A stretch of 64,000 bases of DNA from Pandoraea capi (GCF_902459735.1 NZ_CABPRV010000002.1:372001-436000), one strand, 5' to 3'; counted from the first letter of the stretch, positions 1 through 9,198 are shown. Made by a program: numbers and translations. The notes: a model not told the origin generated them from the letters alone.

Positions 1-465
1 GAGTTGGGGGCGTTATCGGCAGATCACCTCGAGTACATGACGGCCGAGGATGCCGCCGCGATGGGCCGTGCCGGCACGGTCGCGGTGCTGCTGCCCGGGG
101 CGTTCCACATGTTGCAGGAGACGCGGCGTCCGCCGGTGGATCTGCTGCGTCGTCACGGCGTGGATATCGCGGTGGCGTCGGATCTGAACCCGGGGACATC
201 GCCCGCGTTATCGCTGCGTCTGATGCTCAACATGGCCTGCACGCTGTTCGGGCTGACGCCCGAGGAGGCGTTGGCGGGGGTGACGCGCAACGCCGCCAAG
301 GCGCTCGGCATGCTCGACACCCACGGCACGATCGAAGCCGGGAAGACGGCGGATTTCGTTGCCTGGGAGATCGAGCGACCGGCAGAGCTGGCTTACTGGC
401 TGGGCGGTGAGTTGCCTTCGCGCACGGTACGCCACGGCGAGTTGCGTGATCTTGCATCCGTCTGA
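1..465 (+). CDS. hutI: Imidazolonepropionase, C-terminal part (5' end outside window)
   Basis: The reading frame is open from the first base, so only the last 154 residues are present. The enzyme hydrolyses 4-imidazolone-5-propanoate to N-formimidoyl-L-glutamate, the third step of histidine degradation, in the cytoplasm. The visible part carries the late amidohydrolase-barrel signature, including the metal-ligand region around [11 protein letters not shown], the SDLNPGT segment with the conserved Asp, and the C-terminal [15 protein letters not shown] segment that closes the small beta domain. It is followed 23 bases later by hutG on the same strand, which fits a hut operon. Identification rests on these motifs and on the neighbour; the missing N-terminus holds the first metal histidines. 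Confidence 0.9.
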   Translation, partial: ELGALSADHLEYMTAEDAAAMGRAGTVAVLLPGAFHMLQETRRPPVDLLRRHGVDIAVASDLNPGTSPALSLRLMLNMACTLFGLTPEEALAGVTRNAAKALGMLDTHGTIEAGKTADFVAWEIERPAELAYWLGGELPSRTVRHGELRDLASV

Positions 466-488
466 TCCGGCCAACAGGAGATATTTTC

Positions 489-1460
489 ATGGTGACTTCA
501 TTGAAGCCGGTGTCCGCCACTACGTCGGACGGGCCGGTATGGCAGGGACGCACGGACGCCGGTGAGCGAGGCGACACCCGCCGTCTGTTCAACGTGGTGC
601 GTGAGGTCGATGCGCACGTCGAACGCCCCGAGAGCGGCGCGCCCGTGCTGCTGGGCTTTGCCTGCGATGCAGGCGTGAAGCGTAATCAGGGGCGCGTCGG
701 CGCGTCGGATGGCCCGCAAGCCATTCGTCGCGCGCTGGCGAATCTTCCGGCCCACGACATCGCGTGTTTGTACGACGCGGGCGACGTCACGTGCGAAGGC
801 GATGCGCTCGAAGCCGCGCAACAAGCGCTCGCCGATGCCGTACGCCGTCAGCTCGACGCTGGCGCGAAGCCGGTCGTGCTCGGCGGCGGGCATGAGATCG
901 CGTGGGGAACGTGGCAAGGTCTGCGGGCGCATCTCGACGCACAGGACGACCGCTCCCGCGTATTGATCCTGAATCTCGATGCACACTTCGATCTGCGCAC
1001 GGCGCGCCCGGGCACGTCGGGCACCCCATTCGACCAGATCGCCCACGCGTGCGAAGCGGCGGGGTTGCCGTTCGATTACGCCTGCCTCGGCGTGAGCCGT
1101 CTGAGCAATACGGCATCGTTGTTCGAGCGTGCGGATGCGTTGAACGTCACGTACGTCGAAGACACGGAGATGCAGGACCGGCATCTCGAAGCGCGTCTGG
1201 CGCAGATCGATGCGCTGATGGCTGACGTCTCGCACGTCTACCTGACGATCGATCTCGACGTGCTGCCCGCGCCCGTCATGCCGGGTGTCTCGGCACCGGC
1301 CGCTTATGGCGTGCCGATGCCGGTCGTCGAAGCCATCGTCACGCACGTGCACCGCTCGGGCAAGCTTCGCGTTGCCGATCTCGCCGAGTACAACCCGCGT
1401 TTCGACGCTCAAGGGACCGGGGCGCGTGTGGCAGCGCGTCTCGCTTATCGGTTGCTGTAA
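489..1460 (+). CDS. hutG: Formimidoylglutamase, arginase family
   Basis: A 323-residue ureohydrolase that splits N-formimidoyl-L-glutamate into L-glutamate and formamide, the last hut step in the one-enzyme branch. All Mn-binding motifs of the arginase fold are visible: GGGHE at residues 132-136, DAHFD at 164-168 and DLD at 255-257. An AGGAG-like site (CAGGAG, 475-480) precedes the ATG at 489. It lies 23 bases after hutI and is the last gene of the operon, because a strong hairpin follows at 1557-1625. The alternative names in the family (agmatinase, guanidinobutyrase) are less likely because of the hutI context. Confidence 0.92.
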   Translation: MVTSLKPVSATTSDGPVWQGRTDAGERGDTRRLFNVVREVDAHVERPESGAPVLLGFACDAGVKRNQGRVGASDGPQAIRRALANLPAHDIACLYDAGDVTCEGDALEAAQQALADAVRRQLDAGAKPVVLGGGHEIAWGTWQGLRAHLDAQDDRSRVLILNLDAHFDLRTARPGTSGTPFDQIAHACEAAGLPFDYACLGVSRLSNTASLFERADALNVTYVEDTEMQDRHLEARLAQIDALMADVSHVYLTIDLDVLPAPVMPGVSAPAAYGVPMPVVEAIVTHVHRSGKLRVADLAEYNPRFDAQGTGARVAARLAYRLL

Positions 1461-1556
1461 CACCGGCGACATCATCGGGCCCGAGAGGGAGGTCATACCT
1501 TCCGGGGCTTTTCCCGGCCTTGTGCTGCCTGACCCGCCTCCCACGCCAGCAGTCAG

Positions 1557-1625
1557 ACGGACCGAGGCCCCATTCCGCCTCTCAGACATAGACCCAACTC
1601 GATTCGGAACGGGGCCTCGGTCCGT
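1557..1625 (+). terminator. Long hairpin terminator after the hut operon
   Basis: Arms 1557-1576 and 1606-1625 pair at 19 of 20 positions around a 29-base loop, followed by a pyrimidine-rich, T-containing stretch. A smaller hairpin, CCGGGG/CCCGG, lies at 1502-1518. The 432 bases between hutG and the LysR gene hold these structures, the palindrome at 1740-1756 and no credible gene. Confidence 0.7.
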
Positions 1626-1739
1626 CCCTCTCTATCCCCTCAGTTTCTCTTTCCCACTATCTTTACCTTCGCGTCGATTTCATCTGTCGAGACGAACTTC
1701 GTTCGCTCGTGCGCGTTTTTTCTCCGAAATTCCCATGGC

Positions 1740-1756
1740 CTAATACAAAGTATTAG
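1740..1756. promoter_or_regulatory. Palindrome CTAATAC-AAA-GTATTAG upstream of LysR gene
   Basis: Seven-base perfect arms (1740-1746 and 1750-1756) around AAA lie about 135 bases before the LysR start at 1893, in an AT-rich stretch. The form suits a dyad operator for a dimeric regulator. Which regulator binds it is not shown by sequence; self-regulation by the following LysR protein is an inference. Confidence 0.4.
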
Positions 1757-1892
1757 TTTTACTTAACTTCGTTTTGTTTTAGCGCCTTCCATCCCTACAA
1801 TCGCCAGAAATTCTTATACCGATTCACCGCCGCGCTTCAGGAAAGCCGTTCTCACCCCCCTGATACGCGTGCGCCGGACTGGAGACATGGCG

Positions 1893-2855
1893 ATGAAAAA
1901 GCGCGCAGACCTCGACGTCAGATCGTTGCGGATCTTCGAAGCCGTAGCCTCGGCTGGCAGCCTCTCGGGCGCCGCCGAGACGCTCGGCGTCACGCAATCC
2001 GCCATCTCGCAAGCCATCGCCCAGATCGAACAAACGGTCGGCACACGTGTGCTCGACCGCTCGCGCCGCCCGCTCAAGCTCACCCCGGCCGGACTCGCGC
2101 TCTCGCGTCACGCCCGCCAGATCGTGGACGACATGGACCGGCTCATCGCTCAGGTGCAAGATGCCGACGTCGCCAGCCGCGCCGCCGTGAGGGTCGGCAT
2201 GATCGATTCGTTCGCAGCAACGGTCGGGCCGTCCATCGTGCGGCAGATGTCCGGGAGCACCAGCGAACTGCTGCTCTGGTCAGGCCTCGCCAACGGCCAT
2301 GCGCAGGCCCTGCTCGCCCGTCAGCTGGACCTGATCGTCACGAGCGACCCCATGCACGACATGGAGCGTCTGGTGCGCCGTCCGATTTTCACGGAGCCGT
2401 TCATCGTCGTGGTGCCGAAGTCTCGCGAGGCCGATCTCGCGCAGGCCGACCTGAGCGAACTGATCCGCTCGATGCCACTGATTCGCTTCTCGGGACGCTC
2501 TCACTTCGGCGCCGTGATCGAGCGCCATTTGCGCCGCACCGGTCACTCGCCACGCATGCACCTCGAAATCGACACGTCGGACGTTGTGATGTCGATGGTC
2601 GCCGCCGAGGTCGGATTCACGATCGCTACGCCGCTCTGCCTCTTGCAGGGCCGCGCATCGCTGCCCCAGGTCGCCGCGCTGCCCCTGCCCGGCCCCGCGC
2701 TCTCGCGCACGATCTACCAGGTCTCGCGTGAAGGCGAGGTCTCCGAGATGGCGTCGCAATGCTTTCTGGCCGGTCGCCTCGCACTTGCGCAGGAGGCCTT
2801 CCCGGACCTACGCCGCGTGATGCCCTGGCTGGGCGAGCGCCTGGCGTTGTGCTGA
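1893..2855 (+). CDS. LysR-family transcriptional regulator
   Basis: A 320-residue LysR protein. The winged helix-turn-helix is at about residues 6-65 (LRIFEAVASAGSLSGAAETLGVT begins it, with the typical SQAIAQIE recognition helix), followed by a periplasmic-binding-protein-like effector domain. I chose ATG 1893 because GGAG at 1881-1884 sits 8 bases upstream; ATG 1887 and GTG 1869 are in frame but badly spaced. The importer genes follow 103 bases downstream on the same strand, so it probably controls the ABC operon at 2959-5637. The inducer is unknown. Confidence 0.88.
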   Translation: MKKRADLDVRSLRIFEAVASAGSLSGAAETLGVTQSAISQAIAQIEQTVGTRVLDRSRRPLKLTPAGLALSRHARQIVDDMDRLIAQVQDADVASRAAVRVGMIDSFAATVGPSIVRQMSGSTSELLLWSGLANGHAQALLARQLDLIVTSDPMHDMERLVRRPIFTEPFIVVVPKSREADLAQADLSELIRSMPLIRFSGRSHFGAVIERHLRRTGHSPRMHLEIDTSDVVMSMVAAEVGFTIATPLCLLQGRASLPQVAALPLPGPALSRTIYQVSREGEVSEMASQCFLAGRLALAQEAFPDLRRVMPWLGERLALC

Positions 2856-2958
2856 TCCACCGCCCGCGGCGCCGGGCCAGATGACCTTCACCTGAAGCGC
2901 GCCCATCGTGCAAATCGAGTATTCAACGCGAATAACACAGCCTAAAAAGGAGACACGC

Positions 2959-3963
2959 ATGAACCTTTCACGACGCAAATTCCTCCATACCAGCGCCGCC
3001 CTGTCGGCAGCCGCCGCCGCAGGAGGCATGACGCTGCCGGGCATGGCCCGCGCGGCAGAAGCCACCACCGTCCAGTACGGCGGCTCGGCATGGCTCGGTC
3101 ACTATCCGGCCTATCTCGCCATGAAGTCGGGCGCCCTTGCCGCCGCCGGCATCGACCAGCAATGGCAGGCGTTCGGCACGTCGTCGGCCCGCATGAGCGC
3201 TGTGCTCTCAGGCGGCATCGACATCGCCTGCACCGGCATCGTGTCGGCCCTCGCGCTGATGGCTCGCGGCTCGAAGCACTTCTCCATCGTGGCGGTGCCC
3301 GAGAGTTTCGGGAAGGTGGAAGGCCTGTTCGTGCGTGACGGCGTGAACTCGCTGCAAGACCTCAAGGGCAAGAAGCTCGGTGTGACGTTCGCGTCGAGCG
3401 CGCATTTGCTGGTGCTGGATCTGCTGGGTAGCGCCGGACTCTCCAACGATGTGACGGTGCTCAACGTCCCCGCCCCCGAAATTCCGGGCGCGATCCAGTC
3501 GGGTCAGATCGACGCCGCCGCAGCCTGGACGCCGCAGTTCAACCGCATTCGCGCCATGACGGGCATGAAGCTGCTGGCCGACGACACGCAGTTCTCGCTC
3601 TACAAGAAGTACAACGTGACCCCGGGTCCGGACGTGCTGATCGTGCGCAACGCGTGGGCCGAGAAGAATGGCGACGCCGTGCGCAAGTACCTGAAGGTGT
3701 ATTTCGATGCCTGCCAGACACTGCGCGACAAGCCCGACGACGCCGCCCGCTCGCTGATCGGCCTGACCGGCATGTCGGCGCTCGACCAGATCGAGACGAT
3801 CAAGGGCGCCGAATGGTACAGCCTCGCGCAACAGACGCAACTGCTCAAGTCGCCGGGCAGCTACGTCGACGGTCTGCAACGACTGGCCGAAATGCTCGTG
3901 ACCTACAAGCAGATCGACAAGGCGCCTGCGGTGCGTCAGTGGATCAACACGTCGTATCTGTAA
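2959..3963 (+). CDS. ABC transporter substrate-binding protein, NitT/TauT (SsuA) type
   Basis: A 334-residue periplasmic solute-binding protein. The N-terminus MNLSRRKFLHTSAALSA is a twin-arginine signal (SRRKFL), so the protein is probably exported folded. The mature part has the NMT1/SsuA pattern: a short motif on entry to the pocket (GGSAWLGHYPAYLA) and the later DAAAAWTPQ stretch that lines the ligand site. The AAGGAG at 2947-2952 fixes the ATG at 2959; upstream in-frame starts are unlikely. The permease and ATPase follow, completing an importer of the nitrate/taurine/alkanesulfonate/pyrimidine-precursor class. The substrate cannot be read from sequence. Confidence 0.85.
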   Translation: MNLSRRKFLHTSAALSAAAAAGGMTLPGMARAAEATTVQYGGSAWLGHYPAYLAMKSGALAAAGIDQQWQAFGTSSARMSAVLSGGIDIACTGIVSALALMARGSKHFSIVAVPESFGKVEGLFVRDGVNSLQDLKGKKLGVTFASSAHLLVLDLLGSAGLSNDVTVLNVPAPEIPGAIQSGQIDAAAAWTPQFNRIRAMTGMKLLADDTQFSLYKKYNVTPGPDVLIVRNAWAEKNGDAVRKYLKVYFDACQTLRDKPDDAARSLIGLTGMSALDQIETIKGAEWYSLAQQTQLLKSPGSYVDGLQRLAEMLVTYKQIDKAPAVRQWINTSYL

Positions 3964-4021
3964 GCATTCGCGCGCCGGTGCGCTGGCATGGCGTACCGGC
4001 AAACGCCTGAGGAGTCTGATT

Positions 4022-4789
4022 GTGAATCATCGTCAACCGTCCCGCGCCACGTTGCTGGGTGTGGGGTTTGCGTCCGTAGTCGTGTTCCTGCTGGCATGGG
4101 AAGCGGCCTGCCGCACCGGGATCGTCGATCCCCTGTTCCTGCCGCCGCCGTCGGCCGTCGCGGAACGCATCGTCGCCATGATGGCCGACGGCTCGCTGCT
4201 CTCGAACGTGCTGGCGTCCACCCGGCGGGTGATGACGGGCTTCATCGCAGCCACTGTCGTTGCCATTCCGCTCGGCATCGTGCTGGGTACGTCGAGCTAC
4301 GCGCGCGCCGCGTTCGACCCGATCCTGTCGTTCCTGCGACCGCTGCCGTCGATGAGCTGGATTCCGCTCTCCCTGCTGTGGTTCGGCATCTCCGAGACGC
4401 AGAAGTACAGCATCGTGTTCATGGGCACGTTCGCCCCTGCGCTGGTCTATGTGATCGAAGCCACGCGTAACGTCGACCCGCTGCTGATCCGCGCCGCGAA
4501 GAATCTGGGCGCGAGCAACTGGCAGGTGATGCGTGAGGTGATTCTGCCCGCGAGCCTGCCGCAGATCCTCTCCGGTCTGAAGATCATTCTGGGGCTGTCG
4601 TGGACATGCGTGATCTCGGCCGAACTGGTCGCCGCCCGCGAAGGACTCGGCTTTCTCATCATGAACGGCAAGGAGTTCTTCCAGACGGAAGTCGTCGTGC
4701 TCGGCATGGTGATGATCAGCGTCACGGTGCTGGTGACGGATATCGTATTTCGCGCCATCGAGCGCAAGGTGTTGAGGTGGCAAGCATGA
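4022..4789 (+). CDS. ABC transporter permease, SsuC/TauC type
   Basis: A 255-residue inner-membrane permease with about six hydrophobic segments and the EAA loop around residues 155-175 (EATRNVDPLLIRAAKNLGAS region), which contacts the ATPase. It starts at GTG 4022 preceded by GAGGAG (4010-4015). Its stop overlaps the start of the ATPase gene in an ATGA arrangement, so the two are translationally coupled. It forms the membrane channel for the binding protein encoded at 2959-3963. Confidence 0.9.
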   Translation: MNHRQPSRATLLGVGFASVVVFLLAWEAACRTGIVDPLFLPPPSAVAERIVAMMADGSLLSNVLASTRRVMTGFIAATVVAIPLGIVLGTSSYARAAFDPILSFLRPLPSMSWIPLSLLWFGISETQKYSIVFMGTFAPALVYVIEATRNVDPLLIRAAKNLGASNWQVMREVILPASLPQILSGLKIILGLSWTCVISAELVAAREGLGFLIMNGKEFFQTEVVVLGMVMISVTVLVTDIVFRAIERKVLRWQA

Positions 4790-5637
4790 ACGATCGTATC
4801 GATTCCCAGGCCGGTGCACAGACCTCTCAGGCGGCATCGGGCGGCACGTCCAGAGGCGAGTCGGACACGATGATCGCCATCGACGGCGTGTCGAAGCGTT
4901 ACGGCGACTTCCAGGCCCTTGAGCGCGTGGACATGAACATCGCACGCGGCGAATTCGTGGTGCTGCTCGGCGCGTCCGGATGCGGCAAGTCGACGCTGCT
5001 CAACCTGATCACCGGTTTCGACGCGCCGACCACTGGCCAGATCCGCGTAAATGGCCGCGAGGTCAAAGGCATCGACCCGCATTGCGGCATGGTGTTCCAG
5101 CAGTACGCGTTGTTCCCCTGGCTGAGCGTGCTCGATAACGTCGCCTTTGGTCTGAAGATGAAAGGGATCGACAAGGCCACGCGCTACGCCACGGCACGCC
5201 GCTATATCGAGATGGTCGGCCTGAAGGGCTTCGAAGATCGCTATCCGAAGGCGCTCTCCGGCGGCATGCGTCAGCGCGTGTCGATTGCGCGCGTGCTCGC
5301 CAACGATCCGGACGTCATTCTGCTCGACGAGCCGTTTGCTGCGCTCGACGCCATGACGCGTCAGGTGTTGCAGGAAGAATTGCTCCAGATCTATCAGAAG
5401 AGCGGCAAGACGATCGTGTTCATCACGCACTCGATCGACGAGGCGCTGATGCTGTCGACGCGCATGGTCATCATGAGCGCGCGGCCGGGTCGCGTGGCCT
5501 GCGATCTACCCAATGATCTCCCGATGCCGCGCGACGCACAGGTGCAGCTTTCGCCGCGCTACAACGAACTCAAATCGCAAATCTGGAACACCGTGCAAAC
5601 CGAAGTGATGCGCAGTCTCGAGAGTCAGGCGGCATAA
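4786..5637 (+). CDS. ABC transporter ATP-binding protein, SsuB/TauB type
   Basis: A 283-residue ATPase that powers the importer. Walker A GASGCGKST is at residues 62-70, the Q-loop near 105-106, the signature LSGGMRQR near 157-164, Walker B VILLDEP near 177-183 and the switch His near 215. The first 30 residues are a polar extension poor in structure. ATG 4786 overlaps the permease stop by four bases. The next gene begins 82 bases later, with only a short GC-rich hairpin (5648-5662) between. Confidence 0.93.
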   Translation: MNDRIDSQAGAQTSQAASGGTSRGESDTMIAIDGVSKRYGDFQALERVDMNIARGEFVVLLGASGCGKSTLLNLITGFDAPTTGQIRVNGREVKGIDPHCGMVFQQYALFPWLSVLDNVAFGLKMKGIDKATRYATARRYIEMVGLKGFEDRYPKALSGGMRQRVSIARVLANDPDVILLDEPFAALDAMTRQVLQEELLQIYQKSGKTIVFITHSIDEALMLSTRMVIMSARPGRVACDLPNDLPMPRDAQVQLSPRYNELKSQIWNTVQTEVMRSLESQAA

Positions 5638-5719
5638 CAACGCGAGACGCCGGACTCCGGCGCCACTGACGACGTCGCTCCCCAAGCCACCTTCGGCAAG
5701 CCCCCGCATTTCTATTGTC

Positions 5720-7048
5720 ATGTCCAATCAAGTCACTTCCTCTCACCACGTGCGGGATACGTTCCCCGCTTATCAGGCGGGCGCCGGCTGGAACGCCCTG
5801 CTGCCGGCACGCGCGCCGCATACGCAGGCGCCGGCCGGGCACAGCTTCGACGTCATCGTCATCGGTGCGGGCTTCACCGGGCTGGCGGCGGCGCGTCGCG
5901 TCGCGGAGCTTCGGCCGGACGCTTCAGTGCTGGTCGTCGACGCCACCACCGTCGGTAACGGTTCCGCCGGGCGCAACTCGGGCTTCCTCATCAACCTGCC
6001 GCACAACACCGGCATGGGCGGACACGGTAGCCCGGTCGAGGTCGCGCGCAAGCAGATCCGTCTGTACGACATCGGGCTGAAGTGGCTTCACGAGCTGGTG
6101 ACGACACACGGCATCGATTGCGGCTGGAATCCCGTCGGCAAATACCACGCGGCCGCAACGCCCGATGGCGAACAACGGCTGCGCGACACACTGGCGCAAT
6201 ATCGCGACTGGGGGGTGACCTACCGCGAACTGTCGCGCGACGCCTTGCGCAGTGAAATCGGCACCGAGTATTACGGGTACGGCTATCACTCCGACAACAA
6301 TGTCTTCGTGCAACCTGCTGCCCTCGTGCGCGGACTGGCGGACAGTCTGCCGGCGAATGTCCGGTTGTGGGAAAACGAGCCGGTCGTGGCCCTCGAAGGC
6401 ACCGGGCCATTCACGGTAACGACGGCATCTGCGCAGTTGCGTGCCGGTCAGGTCATCGTGGCGAACAACGGGTTCGCCCGCAAGCTGGGGTTGGCGCGCG
6501 ATCGCGTCTTCACCATCTACACGTACGCCGCGATGACACCCGCCCTGTCTGCCGACGAACTGGCCAAGCTCGGTCCGGCACGCGAATGGGGCGTGATTCC
6601 GGCGAACCGGCTCGGCACCACCTTGCGCAAGACGCTCGGCGGCCGCTTCATCGTGCGCAGTGCATATTCCTACGAGAAGGAGCGCCCGATGGCCGACGTC
6701 GACGCGATGCTCACCGACGCTTATCAGCGGCGCTATCCCCAGATGGCATCGCACAAGTTCGAGCATGTCTGGGGCGGTGTGACGGCGCTCACCCGTAACG
6801 GGGCACTTTACTTCGGCGAGGTGCGCAAAGGACTGTTCACGTCGCTCGGGTGCAATGGCGCGGGCGTGCTCAAGGGCAGCATGTTCGGCAAGCTGCTCGG
6901 CGAGATGGCCTGTGGCCACCATTCGCCCGAGCTGGCCGACGCGCTGGGCTTCGAGCGCCCCACGTGGCTGCCTCCGGAACCGATCCGGCGCGTGGCGATC
7001 GTCTCCGCGATCCAGTATCAGAAGCATCGGGCGGGGCTGGAGCGCTGA
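5720..7048 (+). CDS. FAD-dependent oxidoreductase, D-amino-acid oxidase (DAO) family
   Basis: A 442-residue flavoprotein with the dinucleotide-binding motif VIGAGFTGL at about residues 47-55 and the GNGSAGRNSG segment typical of the DAO/glycine oxidase/PuuB group, which oxidise amines or amino acids with FAD. The C-terminal GGVTALTRNGALYFGEV and SLGCNGAGVLKGSMFG segments form the second FAD contact. No signal peptide is present, so it is cytoplasmic. It lies just after the ABC importer, suggesting that an imported amine or amino acid is its substrate. The specific substrate is unknown. Confidence 0.85.
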   Translation: MSNQVTSSHHVRDTFPAYQAGAGWNALLPARAPHTQAPAGHSFDVIVIGAGFTGLAAARRVAELRPDASVLVVDATTVGNGSAGRNSGFLINLPHNTGMGGHGSPVEVARKQIRLYDIGLKWLHELVTTHGIDCGWNPVGKYHAAATPDGEQRLRDTLAQYRDWGVTYRELSRDALRSEIGTEYYGYGYHSDNNVFVQPAALVRGLADSLPANVRLWENEPVVALEGTGPFTVTTASAQLRAGQVIVANNGFARKLGLARDRVFTIYTYAAMTPALSADELAKLGPAREWGVIPANRLGTTLRKTLGGRFIVRSAYSYEKERPMADVDAMLTDAYQRRYPQMASHKFEHVWGGVTALTRNGALYFGEVRKGLFTSLGCNGAGVLKGSMFGKLLGEMACGHHSPELADALGFERPTWLPPEPIRRVAIVSAIQYQKHRAGLER

Positions 7049-7194
7049 GGCTGACCGGCGCTTTTGGCATGCATCGGTATTGCTGTCACACGTGATGAAA
7101 CGCTGGACACCGGCTGTCCAGCGTCAGCCCCGGCGAATTGCTACACTGGCTCCCGAGCGGCATTTGCCGCGTTTTTCCCGATAAAGGCAGCCTG

Positions 7195-7482
7195 ATGTAC
7201 ATCGTCGAACTGACATATCTGCAACCTGTAAGCGCCGTTGACGTCCAGCTCGAAGCGCATCGCGCGTTTCTTTCGACGCAATACGAACGCGAAGTCTTCA
7301 TTGCGTCCGGCCCGAAGGATCCGCGCGATGGCGGCATCATCATCGTCTCCGGCAAGGTGTCGCGCGAGGAGCTCGACGCGATCATCGCGCAAGACCCGTT
7401 CCACATTCACGGGCTCGCCAGTTACCGCGTCATCACCTTCAATCCCGTCAAGTTCCTTCCGCAAGTCGCCGGTCTGCTCTGA
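7195..7482 (+). CDS. YciI-family protein
   Basis: A 95-residue protein of the YciI/YCII fold (ferredoxin-like, dimeric). Start ATG 7195 gives MYIVELTY, the usual first strand; the conserved His near residue 19 (EAHRAFL) and Asp-Pro-Phe of the family (IAQDPFH) are present. Members have been linked to small-molecule turnover and dehydrochlorination, but most have no known job. It follows the FAD oxidoreductase by 146 bases and may belong to the same unit. Confidence 0.8.
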   Translation: MYIVELTYLQPVSAVDVQLEAHRAFLSTQYEREVFIASGPKDPRDGGIIIVSGKVSREELDAIIAQDPFHIHGLASYRVITFNPVKFLPQVAGLL

Positions 7483-7590
7483 GCGGGTAATACGGCCCGC
7501 GCATCACCAGAAAGGCGATGTGCGGGGCGCTTCATTTCTGATGAAAAGCGATCAGTAAGCCGCAATTCGCTAGCTCTCTTGCCTAAAACG

Positions 7591-8550
7591 ATGAAGCAGA
7601 AGATCAGCCCGGCTAACTCCGAAGGTGACCGGGCCCGAACCCTTGCCCTGCTCCGCGCACTTGCCCCCGACGAGGGATACAACCTCACGGCACTGCCGAG
7701 CGTTCGTATTCTTCGTTCCGATCGGAAGCTCTCACGCACGCCGGTGCTGTACGACCCGGGCATCGTGATCGTCTGTCAGGGCAGAAAGCGCGGCTACTTC
7801 GGCGACCGGCTTTATCAGTACGACGAGGATCATTATCTGGCCGTGTCGGTCCCCGTCCCGTTCAGTATGGAGACGGACGCGACACGCGACCGGCCACTGC
7901 TGGCGCTCTATCTGCATCTCGACTTCACGATGGCCGCCGAATTGGCCGCGCAGATCGACCGCGAAGGCACGGCTCGGCACGAAGCGCCGCCGCAGAGCAT
8001 GATGTCCACACCGATGGATGCCCCGATGCGGGGTTCCGTGCTGCGCTTTCTCGAGGCCATGAGCTCGCCGCTCGAAGCCGCCGTGCTCGGACAAGGTCTG
8101 CTGCGCGAAATCTACTTCCGGGTACTGACCGGCGCGCAAGGCGGCGCCATGCGTGAAGCGCTGGCGATGCGCGGGCAATTCGGCCGCATCGGCCGGTCGC
8201 TGCGTCTGATCCATGCCCGATATGCCGACCCGCTCGACGTCACGCAACTTGCCGAAGAAGCTGGCATGAGCGTTCCGAGCTTTCACAGTCATTTCAAGGC
8301 CATCACGCACGTCTCGCCCATGCAGTACGTGAAGTCGACGCGACTGCATCAGGCGCGCTTGCTGATGGTGCGTCAGGACCTGACGGCGGAAGCCGCCAGC
8401 CACGCCGTGGGCTACACCAGCGCGTCGCAATTCAGCCGGGAGTTCAAGCGCCTCTTCGGCGCGACGCCCGCCGCCGAAACCCGACGCATGCGCGAGAGCT
8501 TCGCCATTCCTGCCGCGTTTGCCGATGCGATTTACGTGTCGTCGCATTGA
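7591..8550 (+). CDS. AraC-family transcriptional regulator with AraC_N domain
   Basis: A 319-residue regulator. Residues about 25-180 match the AraC_N type sensor domain seen in many uncharacterised proteobacterial regulators (PVLYDPGIVIVCQGRKRGY motif). The C-terminal 100 residues contain two helix-turn-helix units (DVTQLAEEAGMSVPSFHSHF and the ASQFSREFKRLFG stretch). ATG 7591 is preferred over TTG 7579. A hairpin with GTTTT follows at 8720-8741. The target is not evident; the gene is separated from its neighbours. Confidence 0.87.
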   Translation: MKQKISPANSEGDRARTLALLRALAPDEGYNLTALPSVRILRSDRKLSRTPVLYDPGIVIVCQGRKRGYFGDRLYQYDEDHYLAVSVPVPFSMETDATRDRPLLALYLHLDFTMAAELAAQIDREGTARHEAPPQSMMSTPMDAPMRGSVLRFLEAMSSPLEAAVLGQGLLREIYFRVLTGAQGGAMREALAMRGQFGRIGRSLRLIHARYADPLDVTQLAEEAGMSVPSFHSHFKAITHVSPMQYVKSTRLHQARLLMVRQDLTAEAASHAVGYTSASQFSREFKRLFGATPAAETRRMRESFAIPAAFADAIYVSSH

Positions 8551-8646
8551 TGACGAAAGCCATGGCTCTCGCCGGTCAACGACGGTGTCCACGGCGTCTG
8601 TTTCCACGAATGCGGGGGGCTAACAGAACAACAGAACTAAAGAAAA

Positions 8647-8682
8647 CGGGCTGAATCCTGCTTCGGTGCAGAACTCAGCCCG
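8647..8682 (-). terminator. Rho-independent terminator for the minus-strand DUF4148-like gene
   Basis: CGGGCTGA (8647-8654) pairs with TCAGCCCG (8675-8682), with an inner CTGC/GCAG stem. Read on the minus strand it is followed by TTTTCTTT, the expected U-tract. It lies about 100 bases past the stop of the gene at 8779-9012. Confidence 0.7.
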
Positions 8683-8719
8683 CAGTCTGCCGGCAGTCAG
8701 CATGAAGCCGCTCGGCGCC

Positions 8720-8741
8720 GCCCGGCGATGCCGGGCGTTTT
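8720..8741 (+). terminator. Hairpin GCCCGGC-GAT-GCCGGGC with GTTTT tail
   Basis: Seven-base stem (8720-8726 with 8730-8736), three-base loop and a T-run on the plus strand. It faces transcription coming from the AraC-type gene that ends at 8550. Confidence 0.6.
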
Positions 8742-8778
8742 CGGGGATGTCCAGTCTTGCTGGCCCGGCAATTAGCCG

Positions 8779-9012
8779 TCATGCGCCTTTGTACAGCGTC
8801 ATGTTCAGGTAGTCGATCTCACCCGACGTGGCTGCGCTTTGCAGTTCTTTCTTGACTTGTGCCGTGGTGAGCGACGGGCCGTTGTCGGGCATCCAGTGAG
8901 CGGCCGAGACGGCGTTACCGGTGCTCGTCAGGACTTGATCGGTGCCAGCGGCGTAAGCAGCGCCAGCGGTGCCGAGGGTAGCGAGCGAAACAGCGATCAG
9001 AAGGGCTTTCAT
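8779..9012 (-). CDS. Small secreted DUF4148-like protein
   Basis: A 77-residue protein with a clear signal peptide (MKALLIAVSLATLGTAGAAYA, cleavage near residue 21) and a short mature part that ends in the LTTAQVKKEL helix seen in DUF4148 proteins of Burkholderiales. Such proteins are periplasmic and of unknown function. An AGAGT-type ribosome site lies just upstream of the ATG at 9012. It lies downstream of the two-component operon on the same strand, 250 bases away, with its own likely promoter region containing the inverted repeat 9143-9198. Confidence 0.75.
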   Translation of the reverse strand: MKALLIAVSLATLGTAGAAYAAGTDQVLTSTGNAVSAAHWMPDNGPSLTTAQVKKELQSAATSGEIDYLNMTLYKGA

Positions 9013-9142
9013 GGTGAGACTCCAGAGAATTTAAGGGTAAGTAACGTTCGAGCGCTTCAGGTTCGGTGCTGGCATCTGCCTGGCTGCCGTGCGCCTGTTG
9101 CGCCGCCGTTGAAACCATTAGACTCCCCGGACGTATCTGCCA

Positions 9143-9198
9143 TTTGTCTGACGAGGCGCTTATTGCAATCGTAAGTACCCGCGACAACGTCAGACAAA
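9143..9198. repeat. 11-base inverted repeat TTTGTCTGACG / CGTCAGACAAA
   Basis: Perfect 11-base arms (9143-9153 and 9188-9198) separated by 34 bases lie between the end of the histidine kinase gene and the DUF4148-like gene. It may act as a hairpin ending the kinase transcript or as paired regulator half-sites. The surrounding 250 bases hold no gene but contain GATACA/GTATC elements similar to those at 12015-12049. Confidence 0.5.

Noticed and set aside
498-1589. Long minus-strand ORF opposite hutG
   Set aside because: It is the antisense shadow of a clear hutG; its protein is rich in Arg/His with no domain, as expected for GC-rich mirror frames.
5648-5662. CGCCGG-ACT-CCGGCG hairpin after the ABC ATPase gene as a terminator
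   Set aside because: The stem is only six bases and no T-run follows; the FAD oxidoreductase gene may still be cotranscribed.
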